A stretch of DNA of 18,935 bases from the NCBI GenBank assembly GCA_964371945.1, contig CAYJPA010000100.1:1-18935 (forward strand). Reading direction: 5' to 3'. Positions 1-7,891 of this stretch are shown here, piece after piece (the first letter of the stretch is position 1; the number at the start of each line of letters is the position of its first letter). The notes under the pieces were generated by a model. The model did no database searches and was not told where the DNA came from. It saw nothing but the letters and a program-made list of their open reading frames with translations. The translations under genes were made by a program, and so were the position numbers. The stretch comes from CAYJPA01 sp964371945. GTDB taxonomy: Bacteria; Chloroflexota; Chloroflexia; Thermomicrobiales; UBA6265.

Positions 1-4
1 TGAC

Positions 5-51
5 GCGACAGAATCACAGAACAGCTCAATGCGACAAATTCATAGAACAAC
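5..51. repeat. Two 21-bp imperfect direct repeats upstream of the HAD gene
   Basis: The segments 5-25 and 31-51 share 17 of 21 bases (GCGACA, then ATCA-type centre, then AGAACA) and start 26 bp apart. They sit just upstream of the candidate promoter at 61-91, so they could be a pair of regulator-binding sites. The window begins here, so I cannot see whether more copies lie further left or whether they belong to an upstream gene. Confidence 0.35.
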
Positions 52-60
52 GAGAGTCGA

Positions 61-91
61 TTGACGTCAAGGATCTACCTCCGATGATAAT
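61..91 (+). promoter_or_regulatory. Candidate sigma70-type promoter for the HAD gene
   Basis: TTGACG at 61-66 (5 of 6 to the -35 consensus) and GATAAT at 86-91 (5 of 6 to the -10 consensus, with TG overlapping its 5' side) are separated by 19 bp, slightly longer than ideal. Transcription would begin near 98. That leaves about 40 nt before the ATG at 140 and makes the ATG at 101 an almost leaderless alternative. Confidence 0.45.
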
Positions 92-139
92 GAGCTCCAA
101 ATGACTGGTACCCTCGGGTCACACGAGTCTGGACGGGGA

Positions 140-805
140 ATGATTGAAGCGCTGATATTTGACATGGATGGATTGCTGATTGACAGTGAAGTGCTGGCCG
201 CCACGGCGATGGACCAGTTTCTCGCCCGTTATGGGCTGGCGCGTGATCCCGAAATCCATAAGCAGCTTCTGGGACGTCGGTTGCCGGAGGCAATTGCGAT
301 CGTGCGCGATGCGTACTCACTCGATCGACCCCTGGAAGCACTGATCGAGGAGTACGGTGAGATGAGGGTGGCCGCATTGCGCGGCGCCGTCCGAGCTATG
401 CCTGGCGCGAGGGAGATCATCGCGTTCGGCCGCGCCGCGGAGCTGAAGATTGCGCTTGCAACCTCCGGAATGCGAGCACACGCGACCATTTCACTTGAAG
501 AGACCGGGCTGACGGGGCTGTTCGATGTCGAAGCGACTGGTGACGAGGTCGAACGAGGAAAACCGGAGCCCGATCTCTTTCTGCGGGCCGCTGAGAAACT
601 GGGTGTCGATCCAGCCAACTGCGTCGTGTTCGAGGATGCGCCAAATGGCGTTGTGGCCGCGCGGAGGGCCGGAATGCTGGTGGCCGCCGTGCCCAATGCA
701 ACGAGCATGATGCACGTGTTTCCGGTCGCGGCGGATATCGTCCTGCCGGATCTCTTTGCGGCGCCCGGATGGCTCGCCCGGCAGGGAGTCGCTATCCACG
801 TCTAG
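140..805 (+). CDS. HAD-superfamily hydrolase, beta-phosphoglucomutase/phosphatase type (subfamily IA)
   Basis: This 221-aa protein has all four HAD motifs: FDMDG with nucleophile D8 and acid/base D10, S109 in ATSG, K141 in RGKPEPD, and the acidic pair in FEDAPNG (E165, D166). The helical cap inserted after motif I and the DGLLIDSE sequence fit the beta-PGM/phosphoglycolate-phosphatase-like group, which transfers or hydrolyses phosphate on small metabolites in the cytoplasm. The substrate cannot be read from sequence. I chose ATG 140 because the protein then starts two to three residues before strand 1, as family members do, and a GGACGGGGA run precedes it. The in-frame ATG at 101 adds 13 residues without homology or a visible Shine-Dalgarno site. 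The following gene starts 85 bp later on the same strand. Confidence 0.88.
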   Translation: MIEALIFDMDGLLIDSEVLAATAMDQFLARYGLARDPEIHKQLLGRRLPEAIAIVRDAYSLDRPLEALIEEYGEMRVAALRGAVRAMPGAREIIAFGRAAELKIALATSGMRAHATISLEETGLTGLFDVEATGDEVERGKPEPDLFLRAAEKLGVDPANCVVFEDAPNGVVAARRAGMLVAAVPNATSMMHVFPVAADIVLPDLFAAPGWLARQGVAIHV

Positions 806-890
806 AATCAGCGAAGAAGCCGACGTCGAGCTCGAAGTCGGTGGTTCCGCTGGCTGAACGGCGATTGGATGCGCGAGTGGAGGTTCGGAG

Positions 891-1157
891 ATGACGGTCA
901 GAATCTACCTCGCGGCAGCCCGACTGGCTGCTGGGCCGGCGATGCCTGGCGACATTCCGGCAGAGCGCCTTTTTGTTCACGCCTCCGATGTGCCGGAGCT
1001 TTGGGTAGAAACCGAGAGCGCATTGGTGCCTGGACCAGGCAGAAGTGTCTCGTTCTCGCTTGCACGGCCGCTCGATATCGGCATCGACAGAATAGTTGGA
1101 ACCGTCGAACGGATCGTCAGTAAGGACACCCGGGAACGACTTCGGACCCAGCGATAG
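891..1157 (+). CDS. Small hypothetical protein, 88 aa
   Basis: I do not recognise this protein. Start ATG 891 is supported by GGAGG at 879-883 with a 7-nt spacer, which is better than most starts in this window. The sequence alternates hydrophobic and charged residues in a beta-rich way (for example VSFSLARPLDIGIDRIVGTVERIV) and ends in a basic tail rich in R. There are no cysteines, no signal peptide and no membrane segment. It lies between the HAD gene and the amine oxidase on the same strand and may be co-transcribed with them. The strong ribosome-binding site and lack of a better overlapping frame are the reasons to call it real. Confidence 0.5.
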   Translation: MTVRIYLAAARLAAGPAMPGDIPAERLFVHASDVPELWVETESALVPGPGRSVSFSLARPLDIGIDRIVGTVERIVSKDTRERLRTQR

Positions 1158-1242
1158 TGTCCACTGCGAAGCGTTTCGAATCTGTAGCGTCGTGTGGGAG
1201 GTCGTTGACCGTACTCAAAACTGTGCGCGGAGAAATGGCTAC

Positions 1243-2498
1243 ATGAGTGAGTCGAGTACGGTCGATCTGGTGATCGTCGGAGCGGGAGCCGCCGGACTGG
1301 GTGCCGCTCGTACTTCGCAGGATTCAGGACTCTCATTCGTCGTGCTCGAAGCCATGGATCGTATCGGCGGCCGCGCCGACACCGACCATTCGACGTTTGT
1401 GTGCCCTGGGATCTCGGTTGCCATTGGTTGCATTCTGCCGATATCAATCCAATGACGGAGCTCGCCGGCGTGTACGGATTCGGCTACCTAAAATCGATCC
1501 CTCCTTTCCGGTATCACGTCGAGGACCGTCCATTCGGCGAGGATGAGACTGCCCGGGTTCGCGAATATGTCGAATCTTGCTGGAAACGAGCACACGAGGC
1601 GGGCGAGCGAGGATTGGATGTTGCATTTGCGGACGTGGTCGATCAGTCGCATGAGTGGAACGCGGCGTTTCGCACCGCGGTCGCCGGGGAATGGAGTGTG
1701 ACGCCGGAAGAGGCGTCAACACTCGACAGCTTCAGTTGCCGTGACACCGACAACAACTGGCCAGTTCGGGAGGGATATGGGACGCTGGTGGCGCGCCATG
1801 CGAAAGGACTTCCGGTTTCGCTCTCGACTCCGGGGCGACGAATCGAGTGGAGCGGATCGCTAGTCAAGGTCGTGACCGACAACGGAATCATCGATGCCGG
1901 GGCGGTCCTGATCACCGTCTCAACCAGGATCATTCAAGACGGTGTGATCGAGTTTGACCCTCCGCTGCCGGTGTGGAAACAGGAAGCCTACGACGCGATC
2001 CAACTCGGAAACGCGAACAAGGTCAGTTTTGCGATCGACGGCCGGGAGTTGGGAGTCGATGGACACTCGGGGATGTGGGTCAAGGTCACCGAACGGCAGG
2101 GAATGTTCTTCCAGCTTCGACCATTCGGGCTCGATCTGGCCAACGGGTATCTGGCGGGCGAGCTCAGCGCCCAGGCCGAACGTGAAGGTGCAGCGTCGAT
2201 CATCGCAACCGGTCTGAACGCTCTGAGGAGCGTCTACGGTGCAGGGATCGAACAGAAGATCACGATCTCCGCCTGCTCTACCTGGCAGACCGATCCGTGG
2301 ATCCGAGGAGCGTATGGCGCTGCTCGGCCACGTCTCGCGCATATGCGCAAGGATTTGGTGACGCCGATCGATGACAAGCTCTCTTGGGCAGGCGAGGCGG
2401 TATCGCACGATTTCTTCTCGACTTGCCACGGTGCACACTCGACCCGAATCGCCGCGGTCAAGGCAGCCGCGATTTCCCTGAAGCACGTTCGCCTCTAG
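1243..2498 (+). pseudogene. Flavin-containing amine oxidase, interrupted by one -1 frameshift
   Basis: The N-terminal half (ATG 1243, GGAGA at 1229-1233) carries the Rossmann FAD site VIVGAGAAGLGAA and the family signature IGGRADTD. It then loses frame and would stop at 1455. The rest continues in the frame open to 2498: PWDLGCHWLHS, the central region, then the C-terminal FAD motif LSWAGEA followed by HGAHS. A single missing base near 1396-1400 explains the break, since restoring one G after the TTT codon joins STF to GVPWDLG as in family members. Repaired, the protein would be about 418 aa, normal for bacterial monoamine-oxidase-like FAD enzymes that oxidise amines to imines with release of H2O2. 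No classic slippery heptamer is present, so programmed frameshifting is unlikely. A real mutation and a sequencing error cannot be separated here. The next gene starts 16 bp downstream. Confidence 0.8.
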
Positions 2499-2514
2499 CC
2501 AGACAGCACACCTT

Positions 2515-3162
2515 ATGTTGACGATCACGGCCGCGACCCGGAACCCGGCGAAGATCAAGGAGTTGTCGGGGTTGCTTGACGGGATAGCGCGGGTCGAACT
2601 GGGTCCTCACGACATATCCCCGGAGATTCAGAACGAGCCGGCGGCTGAAACAGGAGAATCAGTCGATGAGATTGCACGCGCCAAAGCGATCGCTTGGTCG
2701 AGAACGATCGGAGATGATCGTCTTGTAATCGCTACGGATGGTGGGTTGTTGATTCCGGCCGTTGATCGCGACTGGAATCCGGTGAAAACCCGCCGCTTTG
2801 CCGGCGAAAAGGCGAGCGATCTCGATCGCGCCCGCGCGCTGATCTCCATGACTGCCCAGCTCGCAAGCGCCGCGCGTCAAATCGGCTGGCGCGAATCGGT
2901 GACGATCGCGAGAAAGGGCGTGATCGCTGGCCAGTGGACGGCCGAGAGCGATCCTGGGTTTCTCGCGGTCAAAGTCGACGAGTGTCTTGTGGCGTCATGT
3001 AACGGTTTTTGGGTCCCGGCGATCTGGCGGTGCCCGGAGTTCGAGGGTCGGCTTCTGGCAGAGCTATCAGATTCTGATCGAGCGCAACGAATCGACCACT
3101 GGACCCGCTTGCGTGCCCTGGTGCGATCGTGGGCCCAATCTGTTGTTTCAGCGCCGTCGTAA
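2515..3162 (+). CDS. HAM1/RdgB-like non-canonical purine NTP pyrophosphatase family protein
   Basis: This is a 215-aa protein. The N-terminus TITAATRNPAKIKEL matches the family's substrate-binding start (usually SxNxxKxxE). ETGESVDEIARAKA near residues 45-58 matches the conserved ETG-x-T/S-xxENAxxKA segment, and ATDGGLLIPA near 73-82 followed by RRFAGE near 93-98 matches the catalytic ED/TDSGL and R-Y/F-AGE block. Typical members hydrolyse ITP, dITP and XTP to monophosphates, cleaning the nucleotide pool. Here the acidic ED pair is AT-D and the serine is glycine, and the last 60 residues are divergent, so the substrate may differ. Start ATG 2515 has no clear Shine-Dalgarno site and lies 16 bp after the amine oxidase stop, consistent with coupling to it. 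Confidence 0.7.
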   Translation: MLTITAATRNPAKIKELSGLLDGIARVELGPHDISPEIQNEPAAETGESVDEIARAKAIAWSRTIGDDRLVIATDGGLLIPAVDRDWNPVKTRRFAGEKASDLDRARALISMTAQLASAARQIGWRESVTIARKGVIAGQWTAESDPGFLAVKVDECLVASCNGFWVPAIWRCPEFEGRLLAELSDSDRAQRIDHWTRLRALVRSWAQSVVSAPS

Positions 3163-3164
3163 CA

Positions 3165-3662
3165 ACGGAGCATGCTCAAATTTGCCGGAGAACGGCTCAA
3201 CCGATCGTGCAGGCCGCCGGCAATCGCACCGTCATTGATGTGGCGCGAAATCGACTGGAGATAGGCATTCACTGTGAAACACCGGTCGATTCCCCCCGGG
3301 CTCAATGCCGGGGTGCAACTCCTCGAGAGCAGCAATCGGGTAAAGAACCGTATTCTCGATGGTCGCGAAGATCACACCGCGAAGCCAAGACGGACCAGGT
3401 AGCCGGTCTCTCCCGACAGCCGCATACGTGGCTGCAGGTCCGACCGAATTGAACAGGTGAATCGGCAGTCCGGCTACTTTCGCATCCGTTGGATCGTTGA
3501 CCAACGGCCTACCGAGCGGTTGGAGATCGTCGACGTTCAGTCCAGTTACCTGCATATCGATCTCGGAGACCACGGCATACCTGATTCCCCCGGATCAGTC
3601 CAGCGATGACCGCCGCTCGCTTGTCCGTAAGGCTCGGGGTATAGGTGCTCCTGTGTCGCCAT
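3165..3662 (-). pseudogene. Degraded small integral-membrane protein gene, several frameshifts
   Basis: One protein can be followed on the - strand only by changing frame about three times. The segments are a start-like stretch from ATG 3662 (MATQEHLYPEP), then LTDKRAAVIAGLIRG in the +1 frame. The longest part is AVVSEIDMQVTGLNVDD through LPGPSWLRGVIFATIENTVLYP to ELHPGIEPGG, with a stop upstream in its frame. The last is TVNAYLQSISRHINDGAIAGG after a shift in the C6 run at 3292-3297. The hydrophobic stretches (IHLFNSVGPAATYAAVG, GVIFATIENTVLYPIAAL) and the LPGP-WLRG and EN-LYP motifs resemble uncharacterised bacterial membrane proteins I cannot name precisely. The remnant converges on the HAM1-like gene, ending at its stop. 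Breaks lie near short G or C runs, so sequencing indels are an alternative to true decay. Confidence 0.55.
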
Positions 3663-3710
3663 TAGGCAAAGCCTTTCTCGTTCACAAGAGCGCGACGCGT
3701 GCCGTTGACA

Positions 3711-4571
3711 TTACCCCTGCCGGGAATCGATCGGTTCTGGCAGGAAGTGCTCGGCGCCCGCGAGATCGACCGGAAGGCGGTCACGCGGAACGTAGTGCCG
3801 GATCAGCCAGCGGCTGAGACCGTCCAATCCAGGAAAGAGCACCCGTTCCGTGATGTTCGCCTGATCGAGCTTATCGCGAATCTCCCACTTCAATTCAGCC
3901 GGGATAATGACCCGAAACCCCAGATCTGGATGACCTGACAGCCAGTCCGAGAAAAGCGCCTCAGGATTGGACATCAACGAAAAGAGCGCAAACTGATTGA
4001 CGATCCGGTCATCGAGCGACGGCGGTTCGAAAAAGAGCGCAAGCGGCTCCAACGACAGCGCATCGAACGCGGGCAAATCAGCGGCGGCCATTCGCAGCAT
4101 ATCGACCGTAAACACATTCGATCCTTCAAGATTCAGGAGATCGTGCAAGGTTCGCGGCAGGAGTCGGTGTGCGCCCTCGAAGTTGACGCACCAAACCACT
4201 GCGTCTTCGTTCATCCAGGAGAGCTCCTGGGTGGCGAAATGCAGAGCGATAAAGGGCGAATAGGTCCAGTCGAGCAGCCGCGTCGGCAATCCGTGATGCT
4301 GGGCGAGAGCCAGCCATTCCCAGGGCGAATCCGATTGCCGCACCTCGCGGTCAAGCGAGGCATACTTCCGGAAGTTCCTGAGGAGATGGCGCTCGGTCGC
4401 GGCCGTATCGCCGCCGAGTCGCTGCAACCCCGTCGTCAGATTCGACCTCGCCGCAAGCGAGATGCCTCGAAACGCGTACGGAGAACGGAAGCGGCTAATC
4501 TCACCTCTCCACGATTCGGCGAAGAGCACGTCCTGCAGATGATTCCAGCTTTGCGCGACGATCTCGTCCAT
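3711..4571 (-). CDS. FRG-domain protein
   Basis: This 286-aa protein contains the FRG domain (Pfam FRG, named for its conserved F-R-G). YAFRG lies at residues 32-36, followed by the leader NLTTGLQRL, ERHLLRNFRKYA near 60-71, and the family's second signature QHHGLPTRLLDW at 91-102 with SPFIALHFA. The biochemical activity of FRG proteins is not established. They occur in bacteria and phages and often in accessory regions. I chose ATG 4571 because it opens with DEIVAQSWNHLQ, the usual position relative to the FRG motif. The upstream in-frame ATG at 4655 lies beyond a terminator-like hairpin (4616-4644) and would add 28 unrelated residues. No clear Shine-Dalgarno site is visible. The gene stands between the FAH-family gene and the membrane pseudogene, all on the same strand. 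Confidence 0.85.
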   Translation of the reverse strand: MDEIVAQSWNHLQDVLFAESWRGEISRFRSPYAFRGISLAARSNLTTGLQRLGGDTAATERHLLRNFRKYASLDREVRQSDSPWEWLALAQHHGLPTRLLDWTYSPFIALHFATQELSWMNEDAVVWCVNFEGAHRLLPRTLHDLLNLEGSNVFTVDMLRMAAADLPAFDALSLEPLALFFEPPSLDDRIVNQFALFSLMSNPEALFSDWLSGHPDLGFRVIIPAELKWEIRDKLDQANITERVLFPGLDGLSRWLIRHYVPRDRLPVDLAGAEHFLPEPIDSRQG

Positions 4572-4615
4572 GGCGCAACTATCGGTCGCAACCGCGCTGA
4601 TGGCAAACACAGATG

Positions 4616-4644
4616 AAAAGCGGGGAGGCCGATTGGCCCCCCGG
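4616..4644 (-). terminator. Intrinsic terminator after the FAH-family gene
   Basis: On the - strand a G+C-rich stem (arms 4635-4642 and 4623-4630, one A-C mismatch, GATT loop) is followed by CTTTTC from 4620 downward. It lies about 30 bp beyond the FAH-family stop and 45 bp before the chosen FRG start, so it would separate the two transcripts. Confidence 0.5.
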
Positions 4645-4672
4645 TTCGCGTTCACGTGCGTTTTGATCGGGT

Positions 4673-5545
4673 CTAGGCGGTCATCACGTTGCGCAGCGCG
4701 CCGAGCTTCTCGACTTCGACCACCACTTCGTCACCCGGCTTCAGCCACGGCTTGTTCGCCATCCCCATGGCCACCCCCTCGGGTGTGCCGGTGGTGATGA
4801 TGTCCCCCGGCAGCAGCGGGAAGTAGGTGCTGACGTAGGAGATGATCTCGGCGATGCTGAAGATCATGTCTCCGGTGTTGGAGTTCTGCCGGAGCTCGCC
4901 GTTGACCTTGGTTGTGATCTGCAGTTTCTGCGGATCGCCGACCTCGTCGGCGGTTACCAGATACGGACCGATCGGGAAGAAGTTGTCCATCGTCTTGCCG
5001 AGTAGCCACTGGCTCGTGCGCGTTTGCAGATCGCGGACGCTGATATCGTCCGCCGTGCAGTACCCGTAGACATAGTTGAGGGCGTCAGCCTGGCTGACGC
5101 CTTTGGCGGTTTTTCCGATCACCGCCGCGATCTCGACCTCGTAGTCGTACTGCTCGGCGACCTGGGGCAGCGCGACCGAATCGCCGTGCGCGGCGAGGGT
5201 GTTACTGAACTTCGAAAAAACGACCGGTGTTGTTGGAATCGCCGCTCCGCTCTCTTCGGCATGCTTGCGATAGTTCAGCCCGATGCAGATGATTTTGCCC
5301 GGCGCCGGAACGCACGGGCCGTACTGAATCGTCGACTCATCCAGCAGCCAGGGACCCGAAGACGTGCCCGCGGCCTTCTGAACGAGGTCGTTGAGTCCGG
5401 CGTTACCGCTCGAGATTGCGTCCGCGACCGAACCCGGCACGTTCACGCCGAGCGCCTTGCCGGCCGCCGCGACATCGATCACCCCGGCGGACGTTTTGAT
5501 CCCGAACCGGAGCTCGCCGCCGGACTTGAATGTCAATAGTTGCAT
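4673..5545 (-). CDS. Fumarylacetoacetate hydrolase (FAH) family protein
   Basis: This 290-aa protein has a short N-terminal domain followed by the FAH fold: CIGLNYRKHAEE near residue 90, FSKFSN near 110, the metal-binding YDYEVEIAAVIGK with E136 and E138, CTADDISVRDLQ supplying the third acidic ligand, and the C-terminal PGDIITTGTPEG and LKPGDEVVVEVE signatures. Family members use Mg2+ or Mn2+ to cleave C-C bonds, decarboxylate, or isomerise beta-diketo or 2-oxo acids such as fumarylpyruvate, acylpyruvates and 2-hydroxyhepta-2,4-diene-1,7-dioate. Sequence alone does not fix the substrate. Start ATG 5545 has GAGAGG about 10 nt upstream; the in-frame start at 5620 would add 25 non-homologous arginine-rich residues. 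It follows an aminotransferase gene by 190 bp, which suggests amino-acid or aromatic-compound catabolism. Confidence 0.88.
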   Translation of the reverse strand: MQLLTFKSGGELRFGIKTSAGVIDVAAAGKALGVNVPGSVADAISSGNAGLNDLVQKAAGTSSGPWLLDESTIQYGPCVPAPGKIICIGLNYRKHAEESGAAIPTTPVVFSKFSNTLAAHGDSVALPQVAEQYDYEVEIAAVIGKTAKGVSQADALNYVYGYCTADDISVRDLQTRTSQWLLGKTMDNFFPIGPYLVTADEVGDPQKLQITTKVNGELRQNSNTGDMIFSIAEIISYVSTYFPLLPGDIITTGTPEGVAMGMANKPWLKPGDEVVVEVEKLGALRNVMTA

Positions 5546-5698
5546 TCCGCTGTTACCTCTCTCCCAGATCGCACGCTCCGAGCGCGCCAGTCCATAACGC
5601 TCAGGGCGGTAGCGTACCAAATGCTTCGTTCTCGTGATGGGTTGATCTTCTTGGTCCGCGGCCTGGAATCGGTTGAGGAGAATCGAGTGGAGGCGACC

Positions 5699-5726
5699 GG
5701 TCCCGGCGCATCTCGTCGCCGGGGCC
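5699..5726 (-). terminator. G+C-rich hairpin downstream of the aminotransferase
   Basis: GGTCCCGGCG (5699-5708) pairs with CGCCGGGGCC (5717-5726) with one mismatch and an 8-nt loop, about 10 bp after the aminotransferase stop. No T tract follows on either strand, so this may be an RNA-stabilising or dispersed hairpin rather than a true intrinsic terminator. Confidence 0.3.
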
Positions 5727-5735
5727 GCCGGTTAG

Positions 5736-6893
5736 CTATTTTTTGTGGCGTTCGACGAACCGGACGATCCGGCGGCAGCCTTCCGCGACGTTGTCGTCCG
5801 ACGATGCCAGCGACATTCGCACCATTCCGGTGGATGTGACATTGCCAAAGGTGTCGCCCGGAGCGACCGCGACCTTCTCCTCTTCCAGGATCTTGAGCGC
5901 CAGCTCCCGGCTCGGGAGTCCGGTCGATCGCAGATCGAGCAACGCGTAGAACGCGCCCTGCGGCACAACCGGCAGAAGACCAGCGGGCACCAGAATGTCG
6001 CGTGCTATGTTCCGGCGCTGCAAATACGCCTGTCGCATGCCTTCGACGCAATCCTGCGGTCCTTTGATCGCGGCGTAACCTGCCGCCTGCGACGGCCCGG
6101 TCGGGCACGAGGTCAGCGGTTCCATCATCTTGCCGGCGAGCAAGATCAGCTCCGGATTCGCGATCGCATACCCGAGCCGCCACCCGGTCATCGCAAAGGT
6201 TTTGGAAAAGCCGGAGATCGTAATAACCCGGCCGTCGGCGTCGAACTGCGAGGCTGGCGTGTGCTCGCCGTCGAACACGAGCGCCTCGTAGATTTCGTCG
6301 GCGATCAAATAGAGATCATGTTCCGCGGCCAGATCGACCAGCGCCTTGACCGTTTCGGCCGGAAAGACGACGCCGGTCGGGTTCGACGGATTGCAGATGA
6401 TCAGGATCTTCGTACGCGGGGTGATCAGCTTCCGAATGGCGTCGAGATCCGGCAAGAACCCATCCTCTATCCGGCATGGATAGCGCACCGGTTTGGCGTG
6501 GGCCAGCCCAGCGATCGAGATGTAGTTCGGCCAGCCCGGATCGGGCACGAGAATCTCGTCGCCGGGCTCACAGATCGCGAAGGTGGTCGCGGCAATCGCA
6601 TTGACGCCGCCGGTTGAGGCGAGCACCTCGTCGGACGTGATCGTTCTACCCCACGTGGCTGTGTATTTGCCGGCGATCGCCTGGCGAAGCTTCGGGGTGC
6701 CGTAGTTCGAGGTGTACTTGGTTTCGCCGCGTCCGGCTGCTTCGAACGCCGCGTCGATGATGTGTGCCGGCGTATTGAAGCTGGGCTCGCCCACCTCGAG
6801 ATGGATCACGTTTTCCATCTTTGACGCGAGCGCCATGACTTCGCGGATACCGGAGCGGGGCAGCGCCTCCGCGATGGACGAGAGCGGTTTCAC
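5736..6893 (-). CDS. Class I/II PLP-dependent aminotransferase (aspartate aminotransferase-like)
   Basis: This 385-aa protein is full length for fold-type I aminotransferases. Visible motifs are KYTSNYGTPKLRQAI near 59-73, ASTGG near 92-96, NPSNPTG with PLP-contact N171, ADEIYE with D199 that binds the pyridine nitrogen, SGFSKTF with the Schiff-base lysine K231, and GWRLGY with R239 that binds the PLP phosphate. The C-terminal MVRMSLA supplies the carboxylate-binding arginine. It transfers amino groups between an amino acid and a 2-oxo acid in the cytoplasm; the amino-donor preference cannot be assigned. The start is GTG 6893 with GGAGGT ending 4-5 nt upstream. It lies 84 bp after the GNAT gene and 190 bp before the FAH-family gene, all on the same strand. 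Confidence 0.92.
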   Translation of the reverse strand: MKPLSSIAEALPRSGIREVMALASKMENVIHLEVGEPSFNTPAHIIDAAFEAAGRGETKYTSNYGTPKLRQAIAGKYTATWGRTITSDEVLASTGGVNAIAATTFAICEPGDEILVPDPGWPNYISIAGLAHAKPVRYPCRIEDGFLPDLDAIRKLITPRTKILIICNPSNPTGVVFPAETVKALVDLAAEHDLYLIADEIYEALVFDGEHTPASQFDADGRVITISGFSKTFAMTGWRLGYAIANPELILLAGKMMEPLTSCPTGPSQAAGYAAIKGPQDCVEGMRQAYLQRRNIARDILVPAGLLPVVPQGAFYALLDLRSTGLPSRELALKILEEEKVAVAPGDTFGNVTSTGMVRMSLASSDDNVAEGCRRIVRFVERHKK

Positions 6894-6959
6894 AGTGACC
6901 TCCGAAGACGATTGATTCGACCATTGAGACCGGGTTCAACAGGTCAATTCTCGCATTTT

Positions 6960-6982
6960 GGCGACCGGTTGCACCGGTCACC
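6960..6982. repeat. Hairpin at the end of the GNAT gene
   Basis: GGCGACCGGT (6960-6969) and ACCGGTCACC (6973-6982) form a 10-bp stem, counting one G-U pair on the - strand transcript, with a 3-nt loop. It overlaps the GNAT stop codon and lies upstream of the aminotransferase. No T tract follows on the - strand, so a role in mRNA 3'-end protection or attenuation is as likely as termination. Confidence 0.4.
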
Positions 6983-7787
6983 GCGTCCGATACCACAACG
7001 TGAAGCGGAAGAGCGGCAAATAGCCCATGCGCTCGTAGACCGGTCGCCCGAGGTCGGACGACAACAGCATCGCCGGTACGGTCGGGTCGATTTGCGAGGC
7101 GACCCAGGTGAGCGCTTCGCCGAAACCGCGACCGCGCGCTTCGGGCAGCGTCGCGACCAGCATCACATTGTTGATGTCGCAGTCGAGCGAAGCCGCGGCA
7201 ACCGCAACCGGCCGATCGCCGTCGTAACCGATCCAGATTTTGACGTTCGGAACGCTCAGCAATCCCGGGCCGAAGAGCATGCCCGGCTTCAGTCCGCGGA
7301 ACGGATAGCCATCGATCGCGACTTGTTCGAAGATCTCCAGTTCGTCGCTCGAGTCGATTTGCACAATACGCAGATCGTCCGGCGCCCGCGTTGGCGTCCT
7401 ATTCGCCGGCAGGAGATGCACCGGCGGATGGCCGGCCAGTGTCCACCCGTGTTGGCGGAGGTCGGGGGTTGGCCAGGCGCTGAAGAGGAGGACCTCGCGC
7501 GGTTCGCCTCCGTCTCGCAGCGAGTAGAAAGAATCGATCGCGGCCAGCGTAGTTTCATACCCCTGACCGAGGGGCCGCATCAGATTGATCGAGTTTGTGA
7601 ACCCGGCCGGCGCGCCGGAGTCCGCCGCCCAGAACGCCTCGTCGCGAACCGCGTGCCCTCCCAGCGACTCGGTCACGCGCTCCGTCAATCTCACCCAGTT
7701 CACGTTGAATCGGCGGAGATAGGTGTCGTCGTCGGGCGTCAACTGACCGTGCCCGTTTTCGAGATACTCGGACTCTTCGTTCGTCAT
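6978..7787 (-). CDS. GNAT-family N-acetyltransferase
   Basis: This 269-aa protein has its recognisable GNAT fold in the C-terminal 120 residues. The beta-strand PVAVAAASLDCDINNVMLVATLPEARG leads into the acetyl-CoA pyrophosphate loop RGRGFGEALTW, and the C-terminal RPVYERMGYLPLF is the typical GNAT end (xxYxxxGF/Y). The N-terminal half resembles the accessory domain of longer bacterial GNATs and lacks recognisable motifs. Acetyl acceptor unknown. Start ATG 7787 is preceded by GAGG about 10 nt upstream. It diverges from the D-cysteine desulfhydrase-like gene across about 100 bp that must contain both promoters, though I could not pick convincing -35/-10 boxes there. Confidence 0.8.
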   Translation of the reverse strand: MTNEESEYLENGHGQLTPDDDTYLRRFNVNWVRLTERVTESLGGHAVRDEAFWAADSGAPAGFTNSINLMRPLGQGYETTLAAIDSFYSLRDGGEPREVLLFSAWPTPDLRQHGWTLAGHPPVHLLPANRTPTRAPDDLRIVQIDSSDELEIFEQVAIDGYPFRGLKPGMLFGPGLLSVPNVKIWIGYDGDRPVAVAAASLDCDINNVMLVATLPEARGRGFGEALTWVASQIDPTVPAMLLSSDLGRPVYERMGYLPLFRFTLWYRTR

Positions 7788-7891
7788 TTGCGGATCCTCG
7801 ATTGCGGTTCCACATGTTGTGGCGAGTCGTGCCGGGCTCGGCGATGATACCCAGGCTGTTGTTTCCAGTCTTCACACGAAGGATGTCCTCG

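Noticed and set aside
1390..1410. Programmed -1 frameshifting in the amine oxidase
   Set aside because: No X XXY YYZ slippery heptamer is present at the break, and amine oxidases are not known to use it.
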